Origin: Candidatus Cloacimonas sp.
Lineage (GTDB): Bacteria > Cloacimonadota > Cloacimonadia > Cloacimonadales > Cloacimonadaceae
Length of the DNA stretch: 64,000 nucleotides
NCBI GenBank assembly: GCA_039680785.1
Contig: JBDKSF010000043.1
Location: 39,824 to 103,823, forward strand
Direction of reading: 5' to 3'
Within the stretch, counting starts at the first letter, position 1, and every line of letters starts with the position of its first letter. The notes below the pieces were generated by a model that saw only the letters and a list, made by a program, of their open reading frames with translations, searched no databases and was not told the DNA's origin. Positions 35,296-44,213 of this stretch are shown piece by piece. The position numbers and the translations under genes are program-made.

Positions 35296-36279
35296 CTATT
35301 TCCGTCCGTGCACTTCAAAAAAGCTTTCTAATCTCAGCAGAGTTCTGGCATCGATATCTTCCGGTTGATCACCTTCCAAAGTTAAAAAGGGCAGGTCTAT
35401 ATGTTTTCTGAGCAGTAGGTTATCCAGTTGTAAGTGGCAAAAGCTTTGCGTGTAGCTAATCACTGCTTCGATACGGCGTTTTTTAAGTTCCCATTTAATA
35501 TCTTTTAAGCGATCAAAAACACTGTAGGGATAAGTATAAGCCAAATATTGTTCAACTATGTCATCGCATAAATACGGCATGGCAAATTGACGCTGAACTT
35601 CATTGAATAAAACATCTCCTCCCAGTTCAAGAATTACCTCATAGACATTTTTATAGATGGGTGGAACGCCTAAATAAGCCAAGCGCAATTTGGCAGAAAA
35701 GGGGTCTCTTTTTTTTGCTTCTGATAAAAAGTCATCCAATTCACTTTCATAGCGATCCGGATTTCCGTTAAAATCGGAGGCATTAACCAGCCAGGTATGA
35801 TTTTCCAGTCCGGTTACCAAATGTTCTTTCCAGGTTAATTCATCCAGAGTGATAAGTTTTTTTCTTATTTCATCGAGGCGTTTTTTGGTTTTCAAGGTCT
35901 CTCTGCGTGAAACGCCAAAATAATCTTCTAACCTGGTTATTTCATTATTAAGTTCCGCATAATTTTTGGTTGTAGGAAAGGAAAAACGATAAACCGGCAG
36001 ATTTATTTCCGTAAATAAATCCAGTAAGGAAGTGGAATTTGAACAATCGCCTTCCACAATTCCGATTATCAAGTCCGGTTGAAGAGAAAGTGCAGCTGTA
36101 TAATTACCTTTAATCCAACTGCAAAGTGTGCGCGGAAATCCTTTCATTTCAGCATTTTGAACATTAGTTGAAGGGTCTTGCGTGATAAATATATTATTTA
36201 AGTCCACGGGAATATGTCCTGCGGCATAAATAACTTCTACCGGCAAGGAAGAAGTGAAGGCAATTTTTTTAGGAATCAT
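35296..36279 (-). CDS. 2-hydroxyacyl-CoA dehydratase D-component-like protein
   Basis: A 327-aa member of the HgdB/FldB/BcrB superfamily, which holds a [4Fe-4S] cluster and dehydrates 2-hydroxyacyl-CoAs or reduces aromatic CoAs after activation by an ATPase. Three cysteines sit where cluster ligands are expected: LCSWIKG, VEGDCSNST and YTQSFCHLQ; the C-terminal EGDQPEDIDARTLLRLESF also matches the family. The start is at MIPKKIAFTSSLPVE (36279), overlapping the end of the ABC-F gene by 11 bp. No A-component or activator (HgdC) gene is beside it, so whether it acts on an acyl-CoA or is a stand-alone relative is unclear. Confidence 0.75.
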   Translation of the reverse strand: MIPKKIAFTSSLPVEVIYAAGHIPVDLNNIFITQDPSTNVQNAEMKGFPRTLCSWIKGNYTAALSLQPDLIIGIVEGDCSNSTSLLDLFTEINLPVYRFSFPTTKNYAELNNEITRLEDYFGVSRRETLKTKKRLDEIRKKLITLDELTWKEHLVTGLENHTWLVNASDFNGNPDRYESELDDFLSEAKKRDPFSAKLRLAYLGVPPIYKNVYEVILELGGDVLFNEVQRQFAMPYLCDDIVEQYLAYTYPYSVFDRLKDIKWELKKRRIEAVISYTQSFCHLQLDNLLLRKHIDLPFLTLEGDQPEDIDARTLLRLESFFEVHGRK

Positions 36280-38179
36280 AGCTAAGCTCCAGATATTCAT
36301 TTTCCAATTCAGAAATATGTTCTTTGCTTTTGTCAATGTTATTCAGCAGCAGGTTAATTTGTTTTTTTAGCTCTTTTGCTTTTGTTTCATCGCTATAAGT
36401 GGAAGATATTGCCAGTTCGTTATTTATCTTATCTATCAGGGAATGGCTTTCTTCTATGTGTATTTGTTCTTGTTCAATTTGTTTATGGATTTGTTCCAGA
36501 TACCAGGGGTTTATTTTCTTTTTTCTTTCTTTGGGCTTTGCAATTTGTTTTTTGATTTCGGGAAGAGTAAAAGCAAGTTCCAATGCCTTTTCCAGTCCTG
36601 AATCAATTTCGCTTACAGTAGGGTAGAGTAAGTTATTTTCCAGTGCTTTATGAAAAACCCAATATTTTGTAGCCAGTTGTTGCATAAAATAGCGGTCGTG
36701 GCTTACAAATAGGATAGTTCCAGCATAGTTTTGCAAAGCAGAAAGCAAGCTATCATTCATTTCTATGTCAAGATGATTGGTTGGTTCATCCATTATCAGT
36801 AAATTTGGCTTTTGATGAATTAAAACGCAGAGCAGCAAACGGGATTTTTCACCTCCGCTTAAGATACTGGTAACTTTATTTACTTCGTCGCCGGTAAAGC
36901 CAAAACGCGCTAAAAAACTTAGCACATAACCTCTTGTTTCAAAAGGAACTATCTGCCATAATGTTTCCAAAACTGTTAAGTCCTCATTTAAGGATATCTG
37001 ATGTTGGTCATAATAACCGATTTCCAAGGAAGCTCCAATTTTTAACGAGCCGGAAAATATTTCCAGTTTCTGCATCAAGACCTTCAGCAAAGTTGTTTTA
37101 CCACAACCATTGGGACCGAGGATACATATTCTATCCTGATAATGAGCTCGCAAATTTACATTTTTGGCTAAAGGAGAGCTACCCACAATACCAAACTCCA
37201 CATCTTTCAAAGTAAAAACATCATTTCCGCTGCGTTCACCGCTTTGGATGGCAAGGTGTATTTTCTTATCTGGCTCATTTTTCTGGATTATATCCATCTT
37301 AGAAAGCATTTTTAAGCGAGATTTTGCTTGTGCCGTTTTTTGTCCGGCGATGTTTTTACTGATGAAGTCCTGGGTTTGAGCAATAAATTTTTGCTGTCTT
37401 TCAAATTGTCTTTCCTTGCTCAAGCGTTCAATTTTATCTGCTTCCGCAAAGGCAGAATAATTACCTTTCGTAATAGTTAGTTGAGCATCTTTCAAATGAA
37501 AAATAGTGGTAACGGTATTATCCAGAAAAACACGATCGTGAGAAACCACTAAAAAAGGTGCATTACAGGCATTCAAATATTTTTCCAGCCAAGTTATCAT
37601 AGCTATGTCCAGATGGTTTGTGGGCTCATCCAAAATCAGTAAATCGTAAGGCATCAAAAGTATTTTTGCCAGACAAATTCGGGTCTGTTCTCCACCGCTG
37701 AATAGGGATAGTGGCTTAGGGTAATCATTTTCACTAAATCCCAATGAAGTTATTACAAATTTCATTGTATTGGCAAAATCATCACCCCCGATGGCTTGAA
37801 AATCGTTCAGCGTTTTTTGGAGTTCCATTTCTAAGTCCTCAGAATGACTATTTTGCAGTATATCCGATAATTCTTCTATTTTCCGTTGCAAATTCAGGAT
37901 ATCGGGTCTGGAATTGGTTATGAAATTTCCCATCGTAAAATTGGTATTCAGAACAGGATTTTGTTGCAGATAAGCAATGCGGCATTTTTTGGCTCGCAAT
38001 ACTTTTCCTTCGGCAGGAGGCAATATGCCCAACATCAATTTCAGCAATGTTGTTTTACCGCATCCGTTAGAACCAACCAGTCCGATTTTACTGTTGTGTT
38101 CCAAAGTGCAATTTATATTACTTAAAATATGGTTTCCGGCAAATTCGATGCCGGCGTTAATAATCTGAATTAAACTCAC
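36269..38179 (-). CDS. ABC-F family ATPase
   Basis: A 636-aa cytosolic protein with two ABC ATPase domains and no membrane segment. First domain: GSNGCGKTTL, LSGGEQTR, LLILDEPTNHLD. Second: GPNGCGKTTL, LSGGEKSR, LLIMDEPTNHLD. Between them lies a charged linker (~235-310), and a C-terminal coiled-coil tail (KERKKKINPWYLEQIHKQIEQ onward) resembles Uup. ABC-F proteins act on the ribosome E-site in stalling, antibiotic resistance or assembly. The codon at the 38179 end is TTG-like in context; the first ATG-type starts nearby would change only the first few residues (MSLIQIINAGIEF). Confidence 0.9.
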   Translation of the reverse strand: MSLIQIINAGIEFAGNHILSNINCTLEHNSKIGLVGSNGCGKTTLLKLMLGILPPAEGKVLRAKKCRIAYLQQNPVLNTNFTMGNFITNSRPDILNLQRKIEELSDILQNSHSEDLEMELQKTLNDFQAIGGDDFANTMKFVITSLGFSENDYPKPLSLFSGGEQTRICLAKILLMPYDLLILDEPTNHLDIAMITWLEKYLNACNAPFLVVSHDRVFLDNTVTTIFHLKDAQLTITKGNYSAFAEADKIERLSKERQFERQQKFIAQTQDFISKNIAGQKTAQAKSRLKMLSKMDIIQKNEPDKKIHLAIQSGERSGNDVFTLKDVEFGIVGSSPLAKNVNLRAHYQDRICILGPNGCGKTTLLKVLMQKLEIFSGSLKIGASLEIGYYDQHQISLNEDLTVLETLWQIVPFETRGYVLSFLARFGFTGDEVNKVTSILSGGEKSRLLLCVLIHQKPNLLIMDEPTNHLDIEMNDSLLSALQNYAGTILFVSHDRYFMQQLATKYWVFHKALENNLLYPTVSEIDSGLEKALELAFTLPEIKKQIAKPKERKKKINPWYLEQIHKQIEQEQIHIEESHSLIDKINNELAISSTYSDETKAKELKKQINLLLNNIDKSKEHISELENEYLELSYDS

Positions 38180-38319
38180 TTCTAAATTCCTGTTCTTAAT
38201 ATTTGGAAAGCTTTTCCATAGACGAAGTTAGAACTATTTTAGAGAAGCACTTTTACTGTCAACTTCATTTTTTGCTTGTCAAAAAACTATGCTTGATTTT
38301 TTAGGTTAAAAAAACGGTT

Positions 38320-38397
38320 CGGGATGTAGCGCAGTCCGGCTAGCGTACTTGAATGGGGTTCAAGTGGTCGCAGGTTCAAATCCTGTCATCCCGACCA
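38320..38397 (+). tRNA. tRNA-Pro (anticodon GGG)
   Basis: Acceptor CGGGATG/CATCCCG, D-stem GCGC, anticodon stem CTTGA/TCAAG with loop ATGGGGT (anticodon GGG, reads CCC/CCT), T-arm GCAGG/CCTGT with GTTCAAATC, and encoded CCA. The acceptor and D-stem start are identical to the CGG isoacceptor at 17267. Confidence 0.95.
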
Positions 38398-38582
38398 TTT
38401 TTTTAAACTACCACGGGCTTTTCAGTTTTCTTGAACAGTATAGGCAGGGGAGCAAAATGAGAAAAGGGATTTGCAGGTTTTTTACATAAGTGAAGTATAA
38501 ATAAGAAGTAGTATTAGATAAGGTTGATTCACATAGATTATTAGTTTTTATCCTATTATACATAACCTAAAGGAAAAATATT

Positions 38583-39320
38583 ATGCCTATCCAAGAAGAA
38601 TTGGAAAGATCCGGAATCTGGATATTCAAGTGGAGAAGTTATCTTCCCCTTTTAATGTTCATCATTGGCATTGGCGCCATTTATGATATGCGCCGATCGC
38701 AAATTATGCGTTATGACCTCTCTGTAGAAATTATCTGTTTCATCGTCAGTTGTTTCGGTTTGGCAGTTAGAATATTAACCATAGGCCATACACCTGCAGG
38801 AACCAGTGGCAGAAACACCAAAAGTCAAGTTGCCGATAAACTGAATACGACTGGTATGTATTCCATTTTAAGGCATCCTTTATATTTTGGCAATTTTTTC
38901 ATCATTTTGGGCGTGGTCTTGTTCACGCGTCATATTTGGGTAATATTTTCTTATGTTTTATTGTTTATCCTTTATTATGAGCGAGTTATCTACGCTGAAG
39001 AGACATTCTTAAGAAAAAAGTATGGTGAGGAATTTGTAGCTTGGGCAAGCGTGACACCTGTTTTATTTCCCAAATTCTGCCACTATAAAAAACCGGAGCT
39101 TCCTTTTTCTTTAAGAAATGTTATCCGACGGGAATATCAGACCTATTTTGCCATGGTTTCTTCTTTATTTGCCATAGAAATAACGGGAGATCTAATTATT
39201 AAACGCAGATTTATCCTGGATAGAGGTTGGTTGGTCATTTTTATTGCCAGTGGCTTATTCTATCTATCTGTAATGTTCATCGTGAAAAAAACCAAATTAC
39301 TGAAGGTAGTTGGTAGATAA
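38583..39320 (+). CDS. Isoprenylcysteine carboxyl methyltransferase-like membrane enzyme
   Basis: A 245-aa membrane protein with about five helices. The conserved C-terminal block is present: RHPLYFGNFFIILG (SAM-binding region) and the ERVIYAEETFLRKKYGEEF motif of the ICMT/phospholipid methyltransferase (PEMT) superfamily. Such bacterial proteins methylate isoprenoid, phospholipid or unknown membrane substrates. Residues ~70-90 (GHTPAGTSGRNTKSQVADKLNTTGMY) are also typical. AAAGGAAAAAT upstream of the ATG. Not obviously in an operon with the ABC genes 38 bp downstream, but could be. Confidence 0.82.
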   Translation: MPIQEELERSGIWIFKWRSYLPLLMFIIGIGAIYDMRRSQIMRYDLSVEIICFIVSCFGLAVRILTIGHTPAGTSGRNTKSQVADKLNTTGMYSILRHPLYFGNFFIILGVVLFTRHIWVIFSYVLLFILYYERVIYAEETFLRKKYGEEFVAWASVTPVLFPKFCHYKKPELPFSLRNVIRREYQTYFAMVSSLFAIEITGDLIIKRRFILDRGWLVIFIASGLFYLSVMFIVKKTKLLKVVGR

Positions 39321-39358
39321 AACAATCCTGTGCGGGTTACATCCAAAAGAGGTTTTAA

Positions 39359-40216
39359 ATGGCAGAAGCAAGTTATCTGGTGCATAATGTTACGAAAAAT
39401 TACGGCAAAACTCAAGCTCTGAACAATGTTTCTCTGGAACTTATGCCTGGGAAAATCATTGGACTTTTAGGTAAAAATGGAGCTGGCAAATCAACTTTAA
39501 TGCGTTGTATGCTGGGTTTTTTGGCTCATAGCGGGGAAGTTTGGCTGGATGGAAATTTAATCAAACATAGAGATCCGCGGGTTTTTGAAAAAGTAGCTTT
39601 TATTCCCGATGTGAGTGGTTTGGATGATAGATTAACGGTTAAGCAAACCATTGCCTATGTTCAAGGTGTAAACCCCGGATGGAATGAAGCAATCGCTCAA
39701 AAATTACTGGAGATCAGCAATCTGCCTTTGAAGCGAAAAGTTGGGCAACTTTCCAAGGGGATGAAAACCAAACTTTATTTGCTGATAACTCTTTCGCTCG
39801 ATGTTAATTATTTGCTTTTGGATGAACCCACTTTGGGCTTGGATATTGCTTTTAGAAAAGAATTTTTCAATACCATCCTGAACGAGTATTTTAATGAAGA
39901 GAAGACGATTTTTATCTCCACGCATCAGGTTGAAGAGGTGGAAAGCATTTTGCAGGAAATTATTTTTATTGATAATGGGAATATAATTTTGCACGAAGAA
40001 GTGCAAACTCTCAAAGAACAATATCGGGTGGTAAGTTTGCCCTCTGAACGCGCTGAAGAAATTTTACAATATAATCCCAAAGTTTATGCCAAAAATTTGG
40101 GTTTTATCAATGCCGTGCTTGCTTCGGACATAGAAATTGCCGGTGCCACCTACGGTCAACCCAGTTTAGCCGATATTTTTCTGGCTGTAGTGGGAGGTTC
40201 CAATGCATCAGTTTAA
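39359..40216 (+). CDS. ABC transporter ATP-binding protein (YtrB-like)
   Basis: A 285-aa single-domain ATPase: GKNGAGKSTL, signature LSKGMKTKL, Walker B LLLDEPTLGLD, H-loop STHQVEE. The LSKGMK signature is that of the CcmA/YtrB-type drug and polysaccharide export ATPases. The C-terminal ~60 residues are a short regulatory tail. It overlaps the permease gene by 14 bp. In Firmicutes such pairs come with a GntR regulator; none is seen here. Confidence 0.9.
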   Translation: MAEASYLVHNVTKNYGKTQALNNVSLELMPGKIIGLLGKNGAGKSTLMRCMLGFLAHSGEVWLDGNLIKHRDPRVFEKVAFIPDVSGLDDRLTVKQTIAYVQGVNPGWNEAIAQKLLEISNLPLKRKVGQLSKGMKTKLYLLITLSLDVNYLLLDEPTLGLDIAFRKEFFNTILNEYFNEEKTIFISTHQVEEVESILQEIIFIDNGNIILHEEVQTLKEQYRVVSLPSERAEEILQYNPKVYAKNLGFINAVLASDIEIAGATYGQPSLADIFLAVVGGSNASV

Positions 40217-41060
40217 AACACTTCTCAAAAAAGAATGGTGGACAAATTGGAAACAATTGCTTTTACCTGTATGGATTTCCCTGGTATTTTTGGGAGTTTG
40301 TGTAATTGGTTTAATCATTGGGCTTATTAAAGGCAAAGCGATAACTTATTTTCATCTGGAAGGAAATTTTCCCTCCGGATTCAATAATCTGTTTCTCTTT
40401 GGCAGCGTGAAAACTTTGAATGCCGCTTTAGGTTTTCTAACAATTATGGTAGGCATAATGTTAGCCGATAATCTCATCAATGGTGGCTTTAAACAGAAAT
40501 GCGAGATTTTTCATCAGTCCCAACCGGTTTCTTTGGTTAAAATGCTCAGCGTAAAGTATATCTTTATGATTTTGGGCTGTTATCTCGTTTTTGCCATTAT
40601 CGGTTTTATCGGAACTCTGGTGCTATCTTTTACTCAGATGTATTGGACTTCGGCGGTGTTTTATTTTGGATTTTATGCCTGGCTCCAAAGCACAGTGGAA
40701 TTATTTTTCACACTGATTTTCGTTTGTTCGCTGTTTTGGTTTTTTGCTTGTTTGTTTCAGCGCAAGTCCTTTTTTATGGGAATCTTGATTATTGTCGGCA
40801 TTGAACTGGCTACTAAAATTTTGAATTACACTGCTAATTTTGATATTCCTTCGCTGACCAGTTATCTATATAAATTAGTGCAAATATCTCCCAATCCCGT
40901 ATTTTATAATGCACCGGACCTAAATGCGCATACTCTTGCAGGCATTTTACAAGCGAATTGGCACAGTATCATAAATAACAATACCCTATTCAAATTACTC
41001 TATAGCACCATTCTCACTGTTACAGGATTTTTTATTTACAAGCGCAGAGAGTTAGTTTAA
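40203..41060 (+). CDS. ABC transporter permease
   Basis: A 285-aa membrane protein of about six helices (e.g. LLPVWISLVFLGVCVIGLIIGL, LGFLTIMVGIMLADNL), the partner of the overlapping ATPase. It resembles ABC-2-type permeases: the KCEIFHQSQPVSLVKMLSVKY loop between helices 2 and 3 is characteristic. Substrate unknown. Confidence 0.82.
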   Translation: MHQFKTLLKKEWWTNWKQLLLPVWISLVFLGVCVIGLIIGLIKGKAITYFHLEGNFPSGFNNLFLFGSVKTLNAALGFLTIMVGIMLADNLINGGFKQKCEIFHQSQPVSLVKMLSVKYIFMILGCYLVFAIIGFIGTLVLSFTQMYWTSAVFYFGFYAWLQSTVELFFTLIFVCSLFWFFACLFQRKSFFMGILIIVGIELATKILNYTANFDIPSLTSYLYKLVQISPNPVFYNAPDLNAHTLAGILQANWHSIINNNTLFKLLYSTILTVTGFFIYKRRELV

Positions 41061-41175
41061 TTATACCAATTCATTGTCTGATATATAGTTAGTAAATATA
41101 TCAATCTTGCCTTCCTATTCTGCTGATGGGCAATAGTTAATTGCTTGCTACCTATTGCTTTGTCACACGATTCTC

Positions 41176-41253
41176 TTATACTGCCGTAACACTTCCCTTA
41201 CACTGCTGTAATTTCGTTAGGGGATTGTTAGAGTAATGTTAGTTCTGTGTTAT
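41176..41253 (+). repeat. 78-bp phased dyad element, copy 3
   Basis: TTAT, TAAC, TTAC, TAAT at 41176, 41187, 41198, 41209, then TTAG, TTAG, TTAG, TTAT at 41217, 41228, 41239, 41250: steps 11, 11, 11, 8, 11, 11, 11. Right edge is 11 bp from the octamer tract. Confidence 0.9.
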
Positions 41254-41264
41254 GGGAGCGAGGG

Positions 41265-41523
41265 GTCGAGAGGTCGAGGGGTTTTGAAGTCGAGAGGTCT
41301 GGAGGTCGAGGGGTCGAGAGGTCTGGAGGTCGAGAGGTCTGGAGGTCGAGAGGTCGAGAGGTCTGGAGGTCGAGAAGTCGAGAAGTCGAGAGGTCGAGAA
41401 GTCGAGAGGTAAAAAAGAGAAAAAGAGAAAAGGTGGAAAAGTGAAAGTGTCGAGGGGTCGAGAGGTCGAGAGGTCTGGAGGTCGAGAAGTCGAGAGGGGG
41501 AAAAAGTGAAAAGGTGGAAGGAT
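41265..41523 (+). repeat. Octamer tandem tract (purine on plus strand)
   Basis: About 32 8-mers in register: GTCGAGAG, GTCGAGAA, GTCTGGAG and, in the middle, GTGGAAAA and GAGAAAAG, so both sub-types occur in one tract. Confidence 0.92.
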
Positions 41524-41572
41524 GAAATCCACGCTTTTCACTTTTTCTTAGCGTTTAAATTTTTTGGCTATT

Positions 41573-42631
41573 TTACTCGCTGCTGATTAAAGCAGAAATT
41601 ACATTATCCGGTGCCACCTGTTTTAAAATAATATTAATTGCTGAAGTTAAAGGCACACAAATCAACATTCCAACAATTCCCCATAACCAACCCCAAAAAA
41701 TTAATGAAATTAATACCATTATCGGAGTTAAATCCAACTGCGTACTTTGCAATTTGGGCTCCACTAAATTCCCAATCAACATTTGCGTGGCAACAATCAG
41801 CAAAGCAAATATTACCCATCCTAAACCAAATCCGCTTTGCATCAAATAAATCAAAATTGGAATCGCAGAAGCGAAAACTGAACCCAAATCCGGAATAAAA
41901 TCCAGCACAAAAAGCAAAATCCCGCAGACCAAAATAAAATCTACCCCAAAAAGATACATCCACAACATACAAAGAAGTGCGGCGGATAAATTGATCAGAG
42001 TTCTGATGGTGAGGTAATTTTGAATTTGCTTTTCTATGTTCTGTAAAATAACCAGGGTTTGTTCCTTGCTAAGTTTTGTAGTGGCTCTTCTTAAACGCTG
42101 GGGAAGTTTGTCAATTTCCAGCAACAAGAATATAAGGAAGAATATTATCAAGAATATATTTTGAATAATGCTAACCAGAGTATTCATTGTGGTGGTTAAT
42201 AAACGCGGAAGCGAAACAAACCCACTGCTAAGAATTTGTGCTATGTTGGAAATGGATAAATTCTGGGAGTCAATGTTCCATCTATTTGCCAAATTTTGAA
42301 TATATCCTGTCACTTGTGACATTAGGTAAGTGAATTTATCTTCATAACGCGGCAAACCATTTATCAAACTATTGGAAGCCAAGTAGATTAAAAGAATCAC
42401 TACACCCAGAAAAGTAGCAATAATCACCAGCGTAATCAATAAAATTAGAACTATCGGTATTTTACGCTTTTTCAAATAGTTAACTAAGGGAGCAAAAAGA
42501 AACAGCAGAAAGATGGCAAAGACCAAGGGAATAAATATATTTTTCAGTGTTTTAAGGATAAAAGCCACTACCGGCAAAGCGATAATGACCAAGAGAATTC
42601 TGATCCAACGCAGCTCTTTTATGCTGTCCAT
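41573..42631 (-). CDS. AI-2E family (PerM/TqsA-type) transporter
   Basis: A 352-aa permease with about eight helices. It matches the UPF0118/AI-2E family: the opening KNIFIPLVFAIFLLFLFAPLVNYLKKRKIPI, the middle cytoplasmic segment with Glu/Lys, and the C-terminal LDFIPDLGSVFASAIP, LVEPKLQSTQLDLTPIMVLISLIFWGWLWGIVGMLICVP signature. Members export AI-2 or act as Na+/H+ antiporters. Start at MDSIKELRW (42631), 12 bp after the upstream stop; the longer open frame is Arg-rich and lies in the end of the upstream gene. Confidence 0.88.
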   Translation of the reverse strand: MDSIKELRWIRILLVIIALPVVAFILKTLKNIFIPLVFAIFLLFLFAPLVNYLKKRKIPIVLILLITLVIIATFLGVVILLIYLASNSLINGLPRYEDKFTYLMSQVTGYIQNLANRWNIDSQNLSISNIAQILSSGFVSLPRLLTTTMNTLVSIIQNIFLIIFFLIFLLLEIDKLPQRLRRATTKLSKEQTLVILQNIEKQIQNYLTIRTLINLSAALLCMLWMYLFGVDFILVCGILLFVLDFIPDLGSVFASAIPILIYLMQSGFGLGWVIFALLIVATQMLIGNLVEPKLQSTQLDLTPIMVLISLIFWGWLWGIVGMLICVPLTSAINIILKQVAPDNVISALISSE

Positions 42632-42642
42632 ATTAGTGATAA

Positions 42643-43326
42643 TTATTCTGGTTTTTCTTCTTCTTCGGGTGGGGTTGAGAGCTCTTCTTCGGTTTTCAAT
42701 TCTTCTGGCTCTGGCTCTGTAACTGTCTGTTCTCCAATATTTTCCCAATTTGGAATGGTGTCATCTACATTAAACCTAAAATCAGGATTTTCAGTTATGG
42801 GAACATTGCTATATTCCACTTTATTCCTGTTTCTTATTCCTGATATTATTACAAATACCCCTCCTACAATGAAGGCAACATTGGCAAGCCAAAAACCTGT
42901 TTGAGCTTTTATGGTTATAATACTGCTCAAATCAAGAGAAGGATCAAGCCCTGTTTTTGCCGATAATAAAACTTTTATTATGCTGGCATTTAAAAATTGC
43001 AGCGAGGCAATGCCCAAAACACTTACTATGACAGGAACTAAATACAGAGTTATAGGTAACACTAAAACCAATACTAAAGCGACGACAGCCAATACTAAAG
43101 CTAATATGGCATAAGGTTGGGGTTTAATACTTGGATTTTCGGGCTTGGCATCTTCTTTTTCCGCACCCTTTAAAAAATCGGCTACTGAGGTCTCAATTTC
43201 TCCACCGGTTACAAGTTTGATGCCTTTTAACGAAGCAAGCTCTGTTTTATCACAACTGACAACGAAAAATGGCATTAAAAACGCAAGAATTACGATAGCA
43301 TAAAATATTGCGGATATCTTCATCAT
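42643..43326 (-). CDS. Membrane protein with acidic C-terminal tail, unknown function
   Basis: A 227-aa protein. The N-terminal hydrophobic segment ends in FFVVSCDKTE, which resembles a lipobox or a first membrane helix. Three further helices are seen (~70-95, ~96-120, ~145-170). The last ~45 residues are very acidic (EPEPEELKTEEELSTPPEEEEKPE). I recognise no family. GGGAGG lies just before the ATG. Upstream on its strand are TTGACA and TATAAT-like hexamers (around 43345-43375). It is probably co-transcribed with the AI-2E permease 12 bp downstream. Confidence 0.65.
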   Translation of the reverse strand: MMKISAIFYAIVILAFLMPFFVVSCDKTELASLKGIKLVTGGEIETSVADFLKGAEKEDAKPENPSIKPQPYAILALVLAVVALVLVLVLPITLYLVPVIVSVLGIASLQFLNASIIKVLLSAKTGLDPSLDLSSIITIKAQTGFWLANVAFIVGGVFVIISGIRNRNKVEYSNVPITENPDFRFNVDDTIPNWENIGEQTVTEPEPEELKTEEELSTPPEEEEKPE

Positions 43327-43699
43327 ATCCTCCCTTTCTTTTATATTTTCCTTATATTATAATCACTTTTTGGTGTCAAGCAAATTTCTTATTTTTGTCT
43401 ATTTTCGGACTTGGCACTTTGAATTTACTTTTCCAGATTACCATAATCTACGAACTTGTATATATAGCGTTTCAGCCCAGCTATTCTATTTAAAAAAACA
43501 AGTAAGTAGGAGACACCAAAAAATAATAAGAGCTATGTATTATTCTGATAGACAGGTGAAAATGGTGAGGCAGAACTTTTGCAAGGGGGGAAAAAAATGC
43601 AGTTGACAGAGAAGGTATATAGATTATATTGGTTATAGAAATAGATTTTTGAAGGGCAAAAATTTAGGTATCTATTATAGTTCTTTTACACAGTTCAGA
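43327..43699. other. 370-bp divergent promoter region before tmRNA
   Basis: No gene. Contains a minus-strand promoter for the membrane-protein gene and the plus-strand tmRNA promoter at 43603-43630. Confidence 0.7.
43603..43630 (+). promoter_or_regulatory. Sigma70-type promoter for tmRNA
   Basis: TTGACA (43603-43608), 16-bp spacer, TATATT (43625-43630); predicted start ~43637, about 60 nt before the mature 5' end. Same hexamers and spacing as the promoter at 2090. Confidence 0.65.
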
Positions 43700-44053
43700 G
43701 GGGGTGAAATGGTTTCGACAGGGAATCAGAGTGCTCGAAATGCATATCGGAGATTGTTATACCACTCCGTTAACAAGTAACAAAAACGCAAATTAACTGC
43801 AAACAATAATTACGCTTTAGCAGCATAGCTGCTAACGTTCAACTTCTTCGGTCCGTCGGAAGAAGATTGGGCGTCGGAACAGTACGGATGCGGTAAAACT
43901 AATTGCCGATAAGTTTTTCCTAAGCTAAATCGGCTGCAGAAAAGTAGGTCTGATTGTCTTTCACTGCTTTTCTTAAGCTAAAGACAACTAAGTATGTAGA
44001 TTTTCGGGTGATCGTTTTTCTGGACGCGGGTTCGATTCCCGCCACCTCCACCA
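43700..44053 (+). ncRNA. ssrA: Transfer-messenger RNA (tmRNA)
   Basis: One-piece tmRNA of 354 nt that rescues stalled ribosomes. The 5' end GGGGGTG pairs with the 3' CACCTCC plus discriminator A and encoded CCA (44051-44053). The T-arm GCGGGTTCGATTCCCGC is intact, and ATGGTTTCGACAGGG is the usual 5' segment. The tag reading frame starts at GCA (43799): codons for A-N-N-N-Y-A-L-A-A then TAG (43826-43828), a normal degradation tag. The internal loop after the tag has pairs consistent with pseudoknots. The partner smpB is not in the window. Confidence 0.97.
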
Positions 44054-44057
44054 AAGG

Positions 44058-44103
44058 GTGAACGAGTGAACTGGTTAACGAGTTAACAGGTTAACAGGTG
44101 AGG
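44058..44103 (+). repeat. Octamer tract, GTTAACAG type, next to tmRNA 3' end
   Basis: 8-mers GTGAACGA, GTGAACTG, GTTAACGA, GTTAACAG, GTTAACAG and GTGAGGTG begin 4 bases after the tmRNA CCA. They later fade into GTGAAAA-like sequence. Confidence 0.85.
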
Positions 44104-44213
44104 TGAAAAATAGAGTGTTGAGTGTGAAATGGAGAAAAAGAATGTAGGGAAATGCAACTAAATGATTATAAAATTTACAGGTAGAACAATAAATATAGAG
44201 AGGTAGTATTAAA

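Larger units (their letters stand above)
41061..41572. other. 510-bp repeat-filled region between convergent genes
   Basis: About 115 bp of unremarkable AT-rich sequence, then the 78-bp element (41176-41253) and an octamer tract (41265-41523). The frames that cross it encode low-complexity RSREVERS or STSRPLD peptides from the repeat and are not genes. Confidence 0.85.

Noticed and set aside
34751..35331. Open frames over the nonamer and octamer tracts before the dehydratase-like gene
   Set aside because: Low-complexity repeat translation only; no start signals.
41239..41541. Arg/Ser/Glu- and Ser/Arg/Pro-rich open frames on both strands
   Set aside because: Direct product of the GTCGAGAG octamer tract.
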